This document shows positions 42,466 to 51,242 of a stretch of DNA of 64,000 nucleotides, one piece after another. This stretch comes from Rhodopseudomonas palustris. Its GTDB lineage: Bacteria > Pseudomonadota > Alphaproteobacteria > Rhizobiales > Xanthobacteraceae. The notes beneath the pieces were generated by a model that had not been told where the DNA came from, made no database searches, and saw only the letters and a list, made by a program, of their open reading frames with translations. Both the position numbers and the translations under genes were made by a program. The stretch is taken from NCBI RefSeq assembly GCF_003226555.1, contig NZ_QKQS01000007.1, positions 41,494-105,493 of the forward strand. The letters are read 5' to 3'. Position 1 is the stretch's first letter. Each line of letters starts with the position of its first letter.

Positions 42466-43569
42466 TCACGCCGCCACGAGTTCGGCGACGTGATCGGCAA
42501 TTGCCAGGGATGCCGTCAGTCCCGGCGATTCGATCCCGAACAGATTGATGAGTCCCGGGACGCCGTGCTCGCGCGGGCTTTGCAACACGAAATCCTGCAC
42601 CGCGATCGACGGCGGCACGATCTTGGGACGTATCCCGGAATAGCCCGGCGACAGCGCGCCGTCCGGCAGACCCGGCCAGTATTTGCGGATCGCCGGATAG
42701 AACCGCGTCGCGCGCGCCGGATCGACAACGTAGTCGATCTCGTCGATCCATTCGACGTCGGGGCCGAATTTGGCCTGACCGCCCAAATCCAGCGTCAGAT
42801 GCACGCCGAGCCCGCCTGGCTCCGGTACTGGATAGATCAAGTGCGAGAACGGCGCGCGTGCGCTGCAGGTGAAGTAATTGCCTTTGGCGAGATACGCGGT
42901 CGGCACCAGCTCCGGCGGCATCGGGGCGATCGCGCGCGCCACGGCGGTCGCACCGAGACCCGCGGCATTGATCAGCAGCCGGCAGCCGAGCGCCATCGGC
43001 ATCTCGCCGCCGATCTCGAGCGCAAGCATTTCGCCTTCCCGGCGCGCTGACAGCAGCGGCGCGTGAAACGCGAAGGCCGCGCCGGCCGCTTCGGCATCAC
43101 CGCGCAGCGCAAGCATGTACGCGTGGCTGTCGACGATGCCAGTCGAGGGTGAAACGAGCGCGGCCACGCAGGAGAGCGCGGGCTCTATCCGTTGCGCTTC
43201 GGCACCGTCGATCGCGCGCAGATCATCGACGCCGTTGGCGGCGGCATGGGCGCGGATCGACTCCAGCTTGTCGGCTTCCGCCGCGGTGGTCGCGACGATC
43301 AGCTTGCCGCATTGCCGATGCGGAATGCCGTGGTCGGCGCAATACGCATAGAGCGCGTGCCGACCGGCGACGCAGAGCTTCGCCATCAGACTGCCGGCGC
43401 GATAGTAGATGCCCGCGTGAATCACTTCGCTGTTGCGCGAGGAGGTGCCGGTTCCGATCGCCTCGGCCTGTTCGACGACGATTACCTCGCGGCCTTGCTG
43501 TGCCAGCTTTCGCGCGATCGCCAAGCCGACCACACCCGCGCCAACCACGACGCACTCAACTTCTTCCAT
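42466..43569 (-). CDS. FAD-dependent oxidoreductase, L-2-hydroxyglutarate oxidase-like
   Basis: A 367-residue DAO-family flavoprotein. The FAD-binding motif is [20 protein letters not shown] near residue 7, followed by [18 protein letters not shown] near residue 39, which is the signature of the LhgO/L-2-hydroxyglutarate dehydrogenase subgroup. [15 protein letters not shown] near residue 200 and [11 protein letters not shown] near residue 310 also fit. The likely reaction is oxidation of an L-2-hydroxy acid to the 2-oxo acid. The gene stands alone, divergent from the c-di-GMP gene. Confidence 0.88.
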   Translation of the reverse strand: MEEVECVVVGAGVVGLAIARKLAQQGREVIVVEQAEAIGTGTSSRNSEVIHAGIYYRAGSLMAKLCVAGRHALYAYCADHGIPHRQCGKLIVATTAAEADKLESIRAHAAANGVDDLRAIDGAEAQRIEPALSCVAALVSPSTGIVDSHAYMLALRGDAEAAGAAFAFHAPLLSARREGEMLALEIGGEMPMALGCRLLINAAGLGATAVARAIAPMPPELVPTAYLAKGNYFTCSARAPFSHLIYPVPEPGGLGVHLTLDLGGQAKFGPDVEWIDEIDYVVDPARATRFYPAIRKYWPGLPDGALSPGYSGIRPKIVPPSIAVQDFVLQSPREHGVPGLINLFGIESPGLTASLAIADHVAELVAA

Positions 43570-43738
43570 CGATCCAAGCTCTTGTTGCGATTCATTTGCC
43601 GGGAAGCGTTTATGATCGGGTTAACCATCTCCGGTCAATTGAAGAAAATTGCCGTGATACCGATCCGTCCCGCAGACGTTGTTTACATGTTCCAAAGGTG
43701 TCTTGCATCAGACTCGGACCGTAATTGCTGGGTGCTGT

Positions 43739-46417
43739 ATGACGGCGTGGATAGGGAAGGCGGGCAGCGGGGCAGCATTGGCTGCGGTGACGACCGGTCT
43801 TTCTCCATCGGGAGCGATCGCGGCGCAGAGCTTCGTGCCAGCCAACTACATCGGTGGCGTCGAACCAGAGATCATGTGGGAATTGCTGATCGGCGGTTTC
43901 GTCGTGGCGTCCTTCACCTGCGCGGTTGCGCTGTGGGCGGCATCGATGCTGCGCAAGCAGCGTCGCGCCCAGCGCCGCAAGAACATGCTGGTCGATTCGG
44001 TCCTCAACAAGCTGCAGCAAGGCGTGGTGATCGCCGACTCGTCCGGCCGGATCGTGTTCTGCAACGACCGTTATCTCGAGATGTACGGCCTGACCCGCGC
44101 CGAGGTGCCGCGCGGCCTGCCGGGGCGCGAGCTGCTGGAGCTCCGTCGCTCCCGCGGCATGCTCGATGTGTCCAATGACGAATTCTATCGCAATGCCGGC
44201 CTGCCGCAGGGCTACGTCTGCGAGCTTCAGGACGGCCGCTGTATCCAGGTCAAGTTTTCGCGGCTCGCCAACGGCGGAACGATCGCGACTCATGACGACT
44301 GCAGCGAATTGCGCCGAGTGTCGAAGCAGCTGGCGACCACCAAGCAGTTTCTGGAATCGGTGATCGACAATATTCCGGTCTGCGTCGCCGCCAAGAGTAT
44401 CGACGACGGCCGCTACATCCTCGCCAATCGTGCGTTCGAGACGATGTCGGGGATGAGCCGCGAGCGGATCATCGGCGCCACTGCGGACGATTTGTATCCG
44501 GCCCGATCGGCGGCGAACATCCGCGAAGCGGACCACCATGCGCTGCAATCGAACAGCGGCGCCTACACCTCCGAATTGACCGTCGAGATGGGGCGGAGCG
44601 AGCGGGTTCTCGCCAGCAATCGTGTGGTCGCCCGCAATGAACGCGGCGAGCCGGAATTCCTGATCGCGTTGTTCGAAGACGTCACCCATCGGCGCGCTCT
44701 ATCGCTCGAACTGGAGAAGACCAAGCGCTTCCTCGAGCTTGTGATCGACAATATTCCGGTCGCCCTGACGGTGCAGAACACCGCCGACGGCCGCTACGTG
44801 CTCGCCAACCGCGGCGCCGAGATCATCTTCAACCGCCGCCGCGAGGATGCCACCGGGCTGACCTCCGCCGAGATCTTCAACACCAAGGAAGCGCGGTTGA
44901 TCGCCGAACGCGACGACCTGGCGATCCGCAAGGGTGGTCTGGTGGTCGAGGAGCATCCGATCTCGACCGCCGGCGGCTTGCGCCTGTTCGTCACCCGGCG
45001 GATGACCGTTACCGACGAGGCCGATCAGGCGCACTACCTGATCAAGACCCATGTCGACGTCACCGACCGCCGCCAGACCGAGGCGCGGATGGCCCATATG
45101 GCCTATCACGACGGCCTCACCGACCTGCCGAACCGCGACGCCTTCCTGAAGTCGCTCAGTCAGATGATCGAAGCCTGCGACAATGCGGTCGACGAGTTCG
45201 CTGTGCTGTCGCTCGATCTCGATGGTCTGAAGGAGATCAACGACGTGTTCGGTCACGCGATCGGCGACAAGCTGCTGGTCGAGGTGGCGCGCAGGATCGA
45301 ATGGGCCGCACGGGGCGGCGTCGTGGCGCGCCTGTCTGGAGACGAGTTCGGCCTGATCATCGACGGCCCGCAGCCTGCGGCCGCGCGCAATCTGGCCAGC
45401 TTGGTGGCCAAAGCGCTGGCGCCGGGCTTCGTCATCGATGGCAAGACGGTGCGGATCGGTGTCACCACCGGCGTCGCGTTGTTCCCCGCCAACGGCACCG
45501 ACGCAGCCGCGCTGCTCGCCAATGCCGGCGCGGCGCTGTTTCGCGCCAAGGCCAATGCGCGCGGCTCGGTCACGGTGTTCGAGCCGGAGATGGATATGCA
45601 GATCCGCGACAGACGGGTGCTGCATCAGGACCTGTCGAACGCCGTCCGCAATGGTGAGATGTCGCTGTACTATCAGCCGCAGGCGTCGAGCACCAAGCGT
45701 GTCGGCAACAACGATATCGTCGGCTTCGAGGCGCTGACGCGGTGGCGGCATCCGACCCGCGGCTTCGTCCCTCCGAGCGAGTTCATCCCGCTCGCTGAAG
45801 AAAGTGGCCTGATCGTCGAGCTCGGCGAATGGATCCTGCGGGAAGCCTGCCGTCAGGCCGCGTCCTGGGCAAGGCCGCTGCAGGTCGCCGTCAACCTGTC
45901 GCCTGCTCAATTCCTCAACACCGATCTGGTCGGGTTCGTGCACGAAGTGCTGCTGCAGACCGGCCTCGAGCCGGGACGGCTGGAGCTGGAAATCACCGAA
46001 GGCGTGCTGATCGACGACTTCGATCGCGGTCTGTCGCTGCTGCGGCGGCTGAAGGCGCTGGGCGTCAGGGTGTCGATGGACGATTTCGGCAGCGGCTATT
46101 CCTCGCTGACCTATCTGCAGGCGTTCCCGTTCGACAAGATCAAGATCGATCGCGCCTTCATCATGAATCTCGGCCGCAACCCGCAATCGGCGGCGATCGT
46201 CCGCGCCGTGATCGGGCTCGGACACGGTCTCGGCGTGACGCTTGTGGCTGAAGGCGTCGAGACCCAGGAGCAGCTCGACTTCCTGGTCGACGAGTCCTGT
46301 GATGCGGTGCAGGGCTATCTGATCGGCAAGCCGGCGCCGATCGAGCAATATCGTTGGCTGGTCGGGCAGGACGCCGGCGAAGGCAGCGTGCTGCAGCGCG
46401 CGTGCGAAGCGAGCTGA
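43739..46417 (+). CDS. PAS-GGDEF-EAL c-di-GMP signalling protein
   Basis: A membrane-bound protein of about 892 residues. One hydrophobic segment (LLIGGFVVASFTCAVALWAA, near residue 50) is followed by three PAS-type units starting near residues 87, 210 and 335, the last two opening with similar VIDNIPV sequences, then a GGDEF domain with RLSGDEFG in place of GGDEF, and an EAL domain with GFEALTRW and DDFGSGYSSL. The EAL site looks complete, so phosphodiesterase activity is likely; SGDEF variants can be active. The start is uncertain: ATG 43739 is chosen over a TTG at 43679. It stands alone. Confidence 0.9.
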   Translation: MTAWIGKAGSGAALAAVTTGLSPSGAIAAQSFVPANYIGGVEPEIMWELLIGGFVVASFTCAVALWAASMLRKQRRAQRRKNMLVDSVLNKLQQGVVIADSSGRIVFCNDRYLEMYGLTRAEVPRGLPGRELLELRRSRGMLDVSNDEFYRNAGLPQGYVCELQDGRCIQVKFSRLANGGTIATHDDCSELRRVSKQLATTKQFLESVIDNIPVCVAAKSIDDGRYILANRAFETMSGMSRERIIGATADDLYPARSAANIREADHHALQSNSGAYTSELTVEMGRSERVLASNRVVARNERGEPEFLIALFEDVTHRRALSLELEKTKRFLELVIDNIPVALTVQNTADGRYVLANRGAEIIFNRRREDATGLTSAEIFNTKEARLIAERDDLAIRKGGLVVEEHPISTAGGLRLFVTRRMTVTDEADQAHYLIKTHVDVTDRRQTEARMAHMAYHDGLTDLPNRDAFLKSLSQMIEACDNAVDEFAVLSLDLDGLKEINDVFGHAIGDKLLVEVARRIEWAARGGVVARLSGDEFGLIIDGPQPAAARNLASLVAKALAPGFVIDGKTVRIGVTTGVALFPANGTDAAALLANAGAALFRAKANARGSVTVFEPEMDMQIRDRRVLHQDLSNAVRNGEMSLYYQPQASSTKRVGNNDIVGFEALTRWRHPTRGFVPPSEFIPLAEESGLIVELGEWILREACRQAASWARPLQVAVNLSPAQFLNTDLVGFVHEVLLQTGLEPGRLELEITEGVLIDDFDRGLSLLRRLKALGVRVSMDDFGSGYSSLTYLQAFPFDKIKIDRAFIMNLGRNPQSAAIVRAVIGLGHGLGVTLVAEGVETQEQLDFLVDESCDAVQGYLIGKPAPIEQYRWLVGQDAGEGSVLQRACEAS

Positions 46418-46457
46418 CCGCCTTTCGCGCGACGCGCCGCGGCTGCTGTGCGGGGCG

Positions 46458-47411
46458 TCAGGCGCCGGTTCCGCCCGCCACCGATTTTCCGCCGAACGCC
46501 ACCGGGGTCTGCGGCCGCTCATCGACATGGAGCTTGAACAGATCCGGTCGCGAATAGTGCCCGACGGCATCGAAGTCGAGGGTGGCGCCGAGAATGTCGT
46601 CGGTGTCGATGTCGGCGGTGAGGATGCCCTCTTCGTCGAGCAGCGGTCCGGCGAGGATTTCACCGAGCGGGCCGACGATCACCGAGCGGCCGTGCATCAT
46701 CCACTCGTCCGGGCCAGCTTCGATCCGGCTGGCATAGTCTTCCGGGAAGTCCGAGCGCCGCATCACCTGGCAGGCGCCGATCACGAAACAGCGGCCTTCC
46801 AGCGCGATGTGGCGCATCGTAGCGATCCAGGTCTCGCGATCGTCGGCAGTCGGCGCAGCCCAGATCTGCACGCCCTTTGCGTAGTAGGCGGCGCGCATCA
46901 GCGGCATGTAGTGTTCCCAGCAGATCGCGCCGCCGAGCCGGCCGTAGGGGGTGTCGACCACGGTCAGGGTCGACGCGTCGCCGAATCCCCACACCAGCCG
47001 CTCCGATCCGGTCGGCATCAGCTTGCGATGGATGCCGAGCAGGCGGCCGGGAGCCAGATACAGCGCCGTGCAATACAGTGTGCCGCCGTCGCGCTCGATC
47101 ACGCCGACCACGGCGTGGACGTCGTGCTCCGCGCAGGCGGCGACGAGTTGGTCGACCTCGGGACCCGGAATGCTGATCGAGCCGCGCACATAGCGGGCGA
47201 AATCCTCGCGGCCTTCCGGCGTGCGTCGTCCGATCGCGCAGCCGAAATCGAGGCCCTTCGGATAGCCGCCGATGAACGCTTCCGGAAACACCGCGATCTT
47301 TGCGCCCTTGGCGGCGGCTTCGCCGATCAGCGCGACGGTGCGGGCGGTCGCGGCCGCGGCGTCGAACGGAAAGGTGGTCGCCTGAACGGCAGCGACTTTC
47401 AACTTGGCCAT
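46458..47411 (-). CDS. Nitrilase
   Basis: A 317-residue C-N hydrolase of the nitrilase branch. The catalytic triad is visible: Glu44 in VFPEAFIGGYP, Lys130 in IHRKLMPTGSER and Cys164 in GGAICWEHYMP. The CWEHYMPL context is typical of true nitrilases, which convert organic nitriles to carboxylic acids and ammonia. It is preceded by a flavin reductase gene (12-base gap) and, after a repeat, by an ABC transporter operon, all leftward. That context suggests uptake and use of a nitrogen or sulfur compound, but the substrate is unknown. Confidence 0.94.
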   Translation of the reverse strand: MAKLKVAAVQATTFPFDAAAATARTVALIGEAAAKGAKIAVFPEAFIGGYPKGLDFGCAIGRRTPEGREDFARYVRGSISIPGPEVDQLVAACAEHDVHAVVGVIERDGGTLYCTALYLAPGRLLGIHRKLMPTGSERLVWGFGDASTLTVVDTPYGRLGGAICWEHYMPLMRAAYYAKGVQIWAAPTADDRETWIATMRHIALEGRCFVIGACQVMRRSDFPEDYASRIEAGPDEWMMHGRSVIVGPLGEILAGPLLDEEGILTADIDTDDILGATLDFDAVGHYSRPDLFKLHVDERPQTPVAFGGKSVAGGTGA

Positions 47412-47423
47412 CTGAGTAGATCC

Positions 47424-48119
47424 TTATGATGCGTCAGTAGGGGTAATCTGCGCGTCCTGCCAGAGGGGACGGTCGAGATCGAACAGATCGCGGGTGCGGG
47501 TGTAGGCGGAGGCGCCGTGCATCCGGCCGACGAGATCGAGCGCGGCGTGATCGACACGCGGACGCTGCGGATCTCCGGTCAGAACATGCTGGGCGTAGTG
47601 CGCGTGCAGCACTTCACCCACCACCATCACCTGGCCGGGACCGGTGTCGAGCCAATGGGTACGCCGGCATTCGAACGCGACCGGCGAGGCGGCGATGCGC
47701 GGCGGAGCAACAGCAATGCTCGGCAGCGTCTCCAGCCCGGCGAGATCGAGCTCGTCGACCTCCGGCGGAGCCTCGACGCAGGTCGCGTTCATCGCCTCGA
47801 CGAGATCAAACGGCACCAGGTTGACGACGAATTCGCCGGTGGCGCGGATGTTGGCGGCTGTGTCTTTCGGCACGTCGGGCCGTGCCAGAATGCCGAACGC
47901 CACGACGGGCCGGTCGGAGCCGAACATGTTGAAAAACGAATAGGGCGCGGCGTTGATGCAGCCGTCGGGCGAGCGCGTGACGACCCATGCGATCGGGCGC
48001 GGCATGATGGTCGAGGCCATCAACCGATAGCGATCCGCACCGGATATCTGGGCGAAGTCGAAGTGGCGTTGCGGCTGTGATACCAAGTCGTGCACTCGCT
48101 TACTCGCGGCTTTCGTCAT
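47424..48119 (-). CDS. Flavin reductase-like protein (FMN-binding split barrel)
   Basis: A protein of about 231 residues with the flavin reductase domain: DRYRLMASTIMPRPIAWVVT, GCINAAPYSFFNMFGSDRPVVAFG, and NIRATGEFVVNLV. These bind FMN and pass electrons to partner monooxygenases, though many members have other roles. No monooxygenase gene is adjacent. The ATG at 48119 lies in the edge of a repeat element, and a GTG at 48095 that starts VHDLVSQPQRHFDF is an alternative. It is 12 bases upstream of the nitrilase gene and almost certainly cotranscribed with it. Confidence 0.85.
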   Translation of the reverse strand: MTKAASKRVHDLVSQPQRHFDFAQISGADRYRLMASTIMPRPIAWVVTRSPDGCINAAPYSFFNMFGSDRPVVAFGILARPDVPKDTAANIRATGEFVVNLVPFDLVEAMNATCVEAPPEVDELDLAGLETLPSIAVAPPRIAASPVAFECRRTHWLDTGPGQVMVVGEVLHAHYAQHVLTGDPQRPRVDHAALDLVGRMHGASAYTRTRDLFDLDRPLWQDAQITPTDAS

Positions 48120-48202
48120 GGCCGGGCTTGTCCCGGCCATCCACGTCTTTCCTTAAGTTGGCACTCCAAGGCGTGGATGCCCGGCACAAGGCCGGGCATG
48201 AC
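48115..48202. repeat. Palindromic intergenic repeat (GTCATGGCCGGGCTTGT family)
   Basis: The left arm gtcatggccgggcttgtccc and a right arm ending gccgggcatgac pair, with inner arms ccatccacg and cgtggatg. It lies between the binding-protein gene and the flavin reductase gene, splitting the leftward series. Confidence 0.85.
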
Positions 48203-48229
48203 GAACTCAGACGTCCAACCTGGGCCCGA

Positions 48230-49285
48230 TCAGGCGCGGGTGATCTTCACGCTCTTCGGGTCGAAGCCCTGCGCTGCTGCTTCCTTGTCGGCCGCGCTGG
48301 CGACCGTGGTGTCGACGAATTTGGTCACGTCGGGCACGCGCGGCAGCAGCTTGTTCTCCACGCCCCATTTGGCGAGCGTGTCCATCTTGGCGATCTGTGC
48401 CGGCGTCAGAGTGGCCTTGATGTCGGTGAACGACTTGGCGCTCCAGGCCGGATCGTAGCTCGAGGCCTTCTCCAGGACTTCGACCGGAATATTCTTGGCC
48501 GGCTCCAGCGTCCGGAACCAGCCGTTGACCAGATCGTGGTTCTGGCTGGCGAAGAACAGCGCTTCGGAGTTCGCCTTCAGCATGCGCTTCAGCACGTCCG
48601 GGCGTTCCTTGAAGAAGCGGTTGTTCGCAGCGAGCGCGATCACCGGCGTGACGTTCTGCGACACCACCTTGGCGAAGCCGGCGTTCTCGAAGAACGACAC
48701 GAACGGATCGTAGGTGAAGAATGCATCGATCCGCTGCGCGCCGACCGCGTCGGCGAGTTCGGCAGGGCCGACATTGACGAAGGTGACGTCCTTGCCCGGC
48801 ACCAGCCCGGCCTTCGACACCGCTTCCTGCGCATTCTGGAACGCGGTGATGCCGAAGGTGCCGAACACCTGCTTGCCCTTGAGGCCGGCGAGATCATTGA
48901 TGCCGGACTTCTTGGTGGTCAGCACCGCCGAGCGGAAGATCGCCTGCGACGACACCGTGGTCACCGGCGCGCCGATTGCCATCGTGGTGACGGCGGCGAA
49001 GTCGGACAGCGTGCCGATGTCGGCCGCGCCGGAGACCAGCGCTTCGGTGATCGCCGGCGAGGCGGCGAGCTGGATCATGTCCATCTTCAGGCCGTTGCGC
49101 GCGGCGATGTCGGTGCGCATCAGCACATGGGCGATCTGGGCCGACACCGTGGTGGTATTGAACCAGCCCATCTTGACCACATCGCCGCTCTGGGCGTGCA
49201 GGATCGACGGTGCCGCGAACGGCATGGTGGCGGCAAGGCCAGCAGCGAGCTGACCGAAGCGGCGGCGCGAGAGCGTGTTGGTCAC
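48230..49285 (-). CDS. ABC transporter substrate-binding protein (nitrate/sulfonate/taurine type), Tat-exported
   Basis: A 351-residue periplasmic binding protein of the SsuA/TauA/NMT1-like group. It carries a Tat signal (NTLSRRRFGQLAAGLAATMP). The mature core VVKMGWFNTTTVSAQIAHVL and the GAADIGTLSDFAAVTTMAIG stretch are typical. The ligand is probably a small sulfonate, nitrile-derived compound or aromatic acid, which I cannot specify. It is the third gene of permease-ATPase-binding protein, 3 bases after the ATPase. Confidence 0.9.
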   Translation of the reverse strand: MTNTLSRRRFGQLAAGLAATMPFAAPSILHAQSGDVVKMGWFNTTTVSAQIAHVLMRTDIAARNGLKMDMIQLAASPAITEALVSGAADIGTLSDFAAVTTMAIGAPVTTVSSQAIFRSAVLTTKKSGINDLAGLKGKQVFGTFGITAFQNAQEAVSKAGLVPGKDVTFVNVGPAELADAVGAQRIDAFFTYDPFVSFFENAGFAKVVSQNVTPVIALAANNRFFKERPDVLKRMLKANSEALFFASQNHDLVNGWFRTLEPAKNIPVEVLEKASSYDPAWSAKSFTDIKATLTPAQIAKMDTLAKWGVENKLLPRVPDVTKFVDTTVASAADKEAAAQGFDPKSVKITRA

Positions 49286-49288
49286 TGT

Positions 49289-50134
49289 CTATTCCCCTTT
49301 TTGCCATTCAGGCTTCAGCGTCTCCCACAGGTCTTTGACGGTGGAGACGAACCATGGATCGGAGCGCATTTCGGCGGTGCGCGGCCGCGGCAGCGGCACC
49401 AGCACTTCGTCCCGCACCCGGCCGGGCCGCGGACTCATCACCACGACGCGGTCGGCGAGGAACACAGCCTCGTCGATGCCGTGGGTGACGAAGATCACCG
49501 TCTTGCCGGCCTCGGTGGAGATCCGCGCGATTTCTTCCTGCAGCAGCACGCGGGTCTGCGCGTCGAGCGCGCCGAACGGCTCGTCCATCAAGAGGATGTC
49601 GGGATCGGGCGCCAGCGCGCGCGCAATCGCGGCGCGCTGCTTCATGCCGCCGGACATCTGATGCGGGTACTTGTCTTCGAAACCGGCAAGATGAACGGTT
49701 TTGATCAGCGAGCGGGCGATCTCGGCACGCTGCGCTTTCGGCAGGCCTTTCGCCTTCAGGCCGAACTCGACGTTCTGCTGCACCGTCATCCAGCCGAACA
49801 GCGCGTAGTCCTGGAACACCACCGTGCGTGAGGCGTCGGGCTTGGAGATCGGCCGGCCGTTCTGCAGGATCTGGCCGCTCGAGGCGGACTGGAAGCCGGC
49901 GATGATGCCGAGCAGCGTCGACTTTCCGCAGCCCGACGGGCCGAGTAGCGAGATGAACTCGCCTTTCTTGATGCGCAGCGACACGCCGTCGAGCGCGATC
50001 ACCGCCTGGTGGGTGGTCTTGGAGTCGTAGACCTTGCCGACGTTGCGGATGTCGATCTGGATCTCGGCGGTCGAGGCTTGCGGCACCGCGAGTTCGGCGG
50101 CGGCAAGGGTGGCAGGTGCGAATTGTGCGTTCAT
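49289..50134 (-). CDS. ABC transporter ATPase (SsuB/TauB type)
   Basis: A 281-residue ATPase. Walker A is LLGPSGCGKSTLL, the signature is MSGGMKQRAAIARAL, Walker B is ILLMDEPFGALD, and the switch His is in VIFVTHGIDEAV. It starts at ATG 50134, after an in-frame extension that overlaps the permease gene. It powers the transporter formed by its neighbours. Confidence 0.92.
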   Translation of the reverse strand: MNAQFAPATLAAAELAVPQASTAEIQIDIRNVGKVYDSKTTHQAVIALDGVSLRIKKGEFISLLGPSGCGKSTLLGIIAGFQSASSGQILQNGRPISKPDASRTVVFQDYALFGWMTVQQNVEFGLKAKGLPKAQRAEIARSLIKTVHLAGFEDKYPHQMSGGMKQRAAIARALAPDPDILLMDEPFGALDAQTRVLLQEEIARISTEAGKTVIFVTHGIDEAVFLADRVVVMSPRPGRVRDEVLVPLPRPRTAEMRSDPWFVSTVKDLWETLKPEWQKGE

Positions 50135-50145
50135 GGTGCGGGCCC

Positions 50146-50979
50146 TCAGCTGCGCTCGGAAGGAGCCCACGCGTTCACGCGCCGCTCGATACGTTCAAGG
50201 ATGGCGGACATCGCGAAGCCGATCAGTCCGATCGCGACCATGCCGGCGACGACGTTGTTGATCTGGAACAGCATGCGCGATTGCTGGATCAGGTAGCCGA
50301 GGCCGGTCTGGGCGGCGATCAGCTCGGCGGTGACGACGCACATCCAGCCGACGCCGAGCGCGATGCGCAGGCCCGGCAGGATGATCGGCAGCGACGCCGG
50401 GATCAGCACGTCGGTGAACAGCTGCCAGGGCTTGGCGCCGAGGCAGAGCGCGGCGTTCATCTGGTTGCGGTCGAGGCCGCGGATCGCCGTGTAGGTGGCG
50501 ATGAACACCGGAAACACCGCGCCGAGGAAGACCAGAAAGTAGGAGGCGGCGTCGCCGAGCCCGAACCACAGGATGGTGATCGGGATCCAGGCCAGCGGCG
50601 GGATCGGCCGCAGCGCCTCGATCACTGGTCGCACGTAGTCTGACACCGTGCGCCACCAGCCGCAGAGCAGGCCGAGTGCGAGTCCGACCACGCAGGCGAA
50701 CAGAAAGCCGACCGCGACGCGTTGAAGGCTGGCGCCGAGGTGTACCCACAGTGAACCGTCGAGCGCGAGCTCCCACAGCGCCTGGGCGATCGCGACCGGC
50801 GAGGGCAACAGAAAACCGTCGACCAGATTGAGCTGGGTGACCGCCTGCCAGATTGCGAAAAACGCCGTCAGGCCAATCGCTGCCCGCATCGGTCGTCCTG
50901 AAAACGCGTTCTGAATCATCGTGAACCGCGGCCTCATGGTGTCGACCGGCAGGCGGCCCGCATCGGCTTCCGCTTCCAT
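50146..50979 (-). CDS. ABC transporter permease (SsuC/TauC type)
   Basis: A 277-residue membrane protein with about six segments and the EAA loop NAALCLGAKPWQLFTDVLIP near residue 178. Start ATG 50979 follows GGAGG by seven bases; a TTG two codons upstream is an alternative. It is the first gene of the leftward operon, and its promoter lies in the 263-base region shared with the regulator gene, where two 20-bp dyads occur. Confidence 0.92.
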   Translation of the reverse strand: MEAEADAGRLPVDTMRPRFTMIQNAFSGRPMRAAIGLTAFFAIWQAVTQLNLVDGFLLPSPVAIAQALWELALDGSLWVHLGASLQRVAVGFLFACVVGLALGLLCGWWRTVSDYVRPVIEALRPIPPLAWIPITILWFGLGDAASYFLVFLGAVFPVFIATYTAIRGLDRNQMNAALCLGAKPWQLFTDVLIPASLPIILPGLRIALGVGWMCVVTAELIAAQTGLGYLIQQSRMLFQINNVVAGMVAIGLIGFAMSAILERIERRVNAWAPSERS

Positions 50980-51034
50980 CTGCAATCCTCCTTTGGTCGC
51001 GCTTCATGCTCGCGTGACGATCCAACTTTGAAAT

Positions 51035-51054
51035 ATGTCGGATATTTTCGTCAA
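51035..51054 (+). promoter_or_regulatory. Operator copy 1 in the divergent promoter region
   Basis: ATGTCGGATATTTTCGTCAA matches the reverse complement of copy 2 (51166-51185) at 17 of 20 bases. The motif is itself an imperfect dyad with half-site TTGWCGGA. It lies 56 bases before the permease start. Confidence 0.65.
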
Positions 51055-51165
51055 TCCGGAATCGGAGCTCTGGCGGTATATAAAACGAGCAAAACCGCGA
51101 AATATGCGATTAACTTGACGCCACATGCCGGCGCATTGTGCATTGCGGCCGGTTTAGGGGATAAA

Positions 51166-51185
51166 TTGACGGAAAAATCCGACAA
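51166..51185 (-). promoter_or_regulatory. Operator copy 2 in the divergent promoter region
   Basis: On the minus strand it reads TTGTCGGATTTTTCCGTCAA, an imperfect palindrome of TTGWCGGA-N4-TCCGWCAA. It lies 58 bases before the regulator start, about as far as copy 1 from the permease start. Spacing between copies is about 130 bases. Confidence 0.65.
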
Positions 51186-51242
51186 TAGACGCCGCCCCCG
51201 AGATCGGACATGGTCGGCGCGCTTCGGCGCTGGGGGACGACG

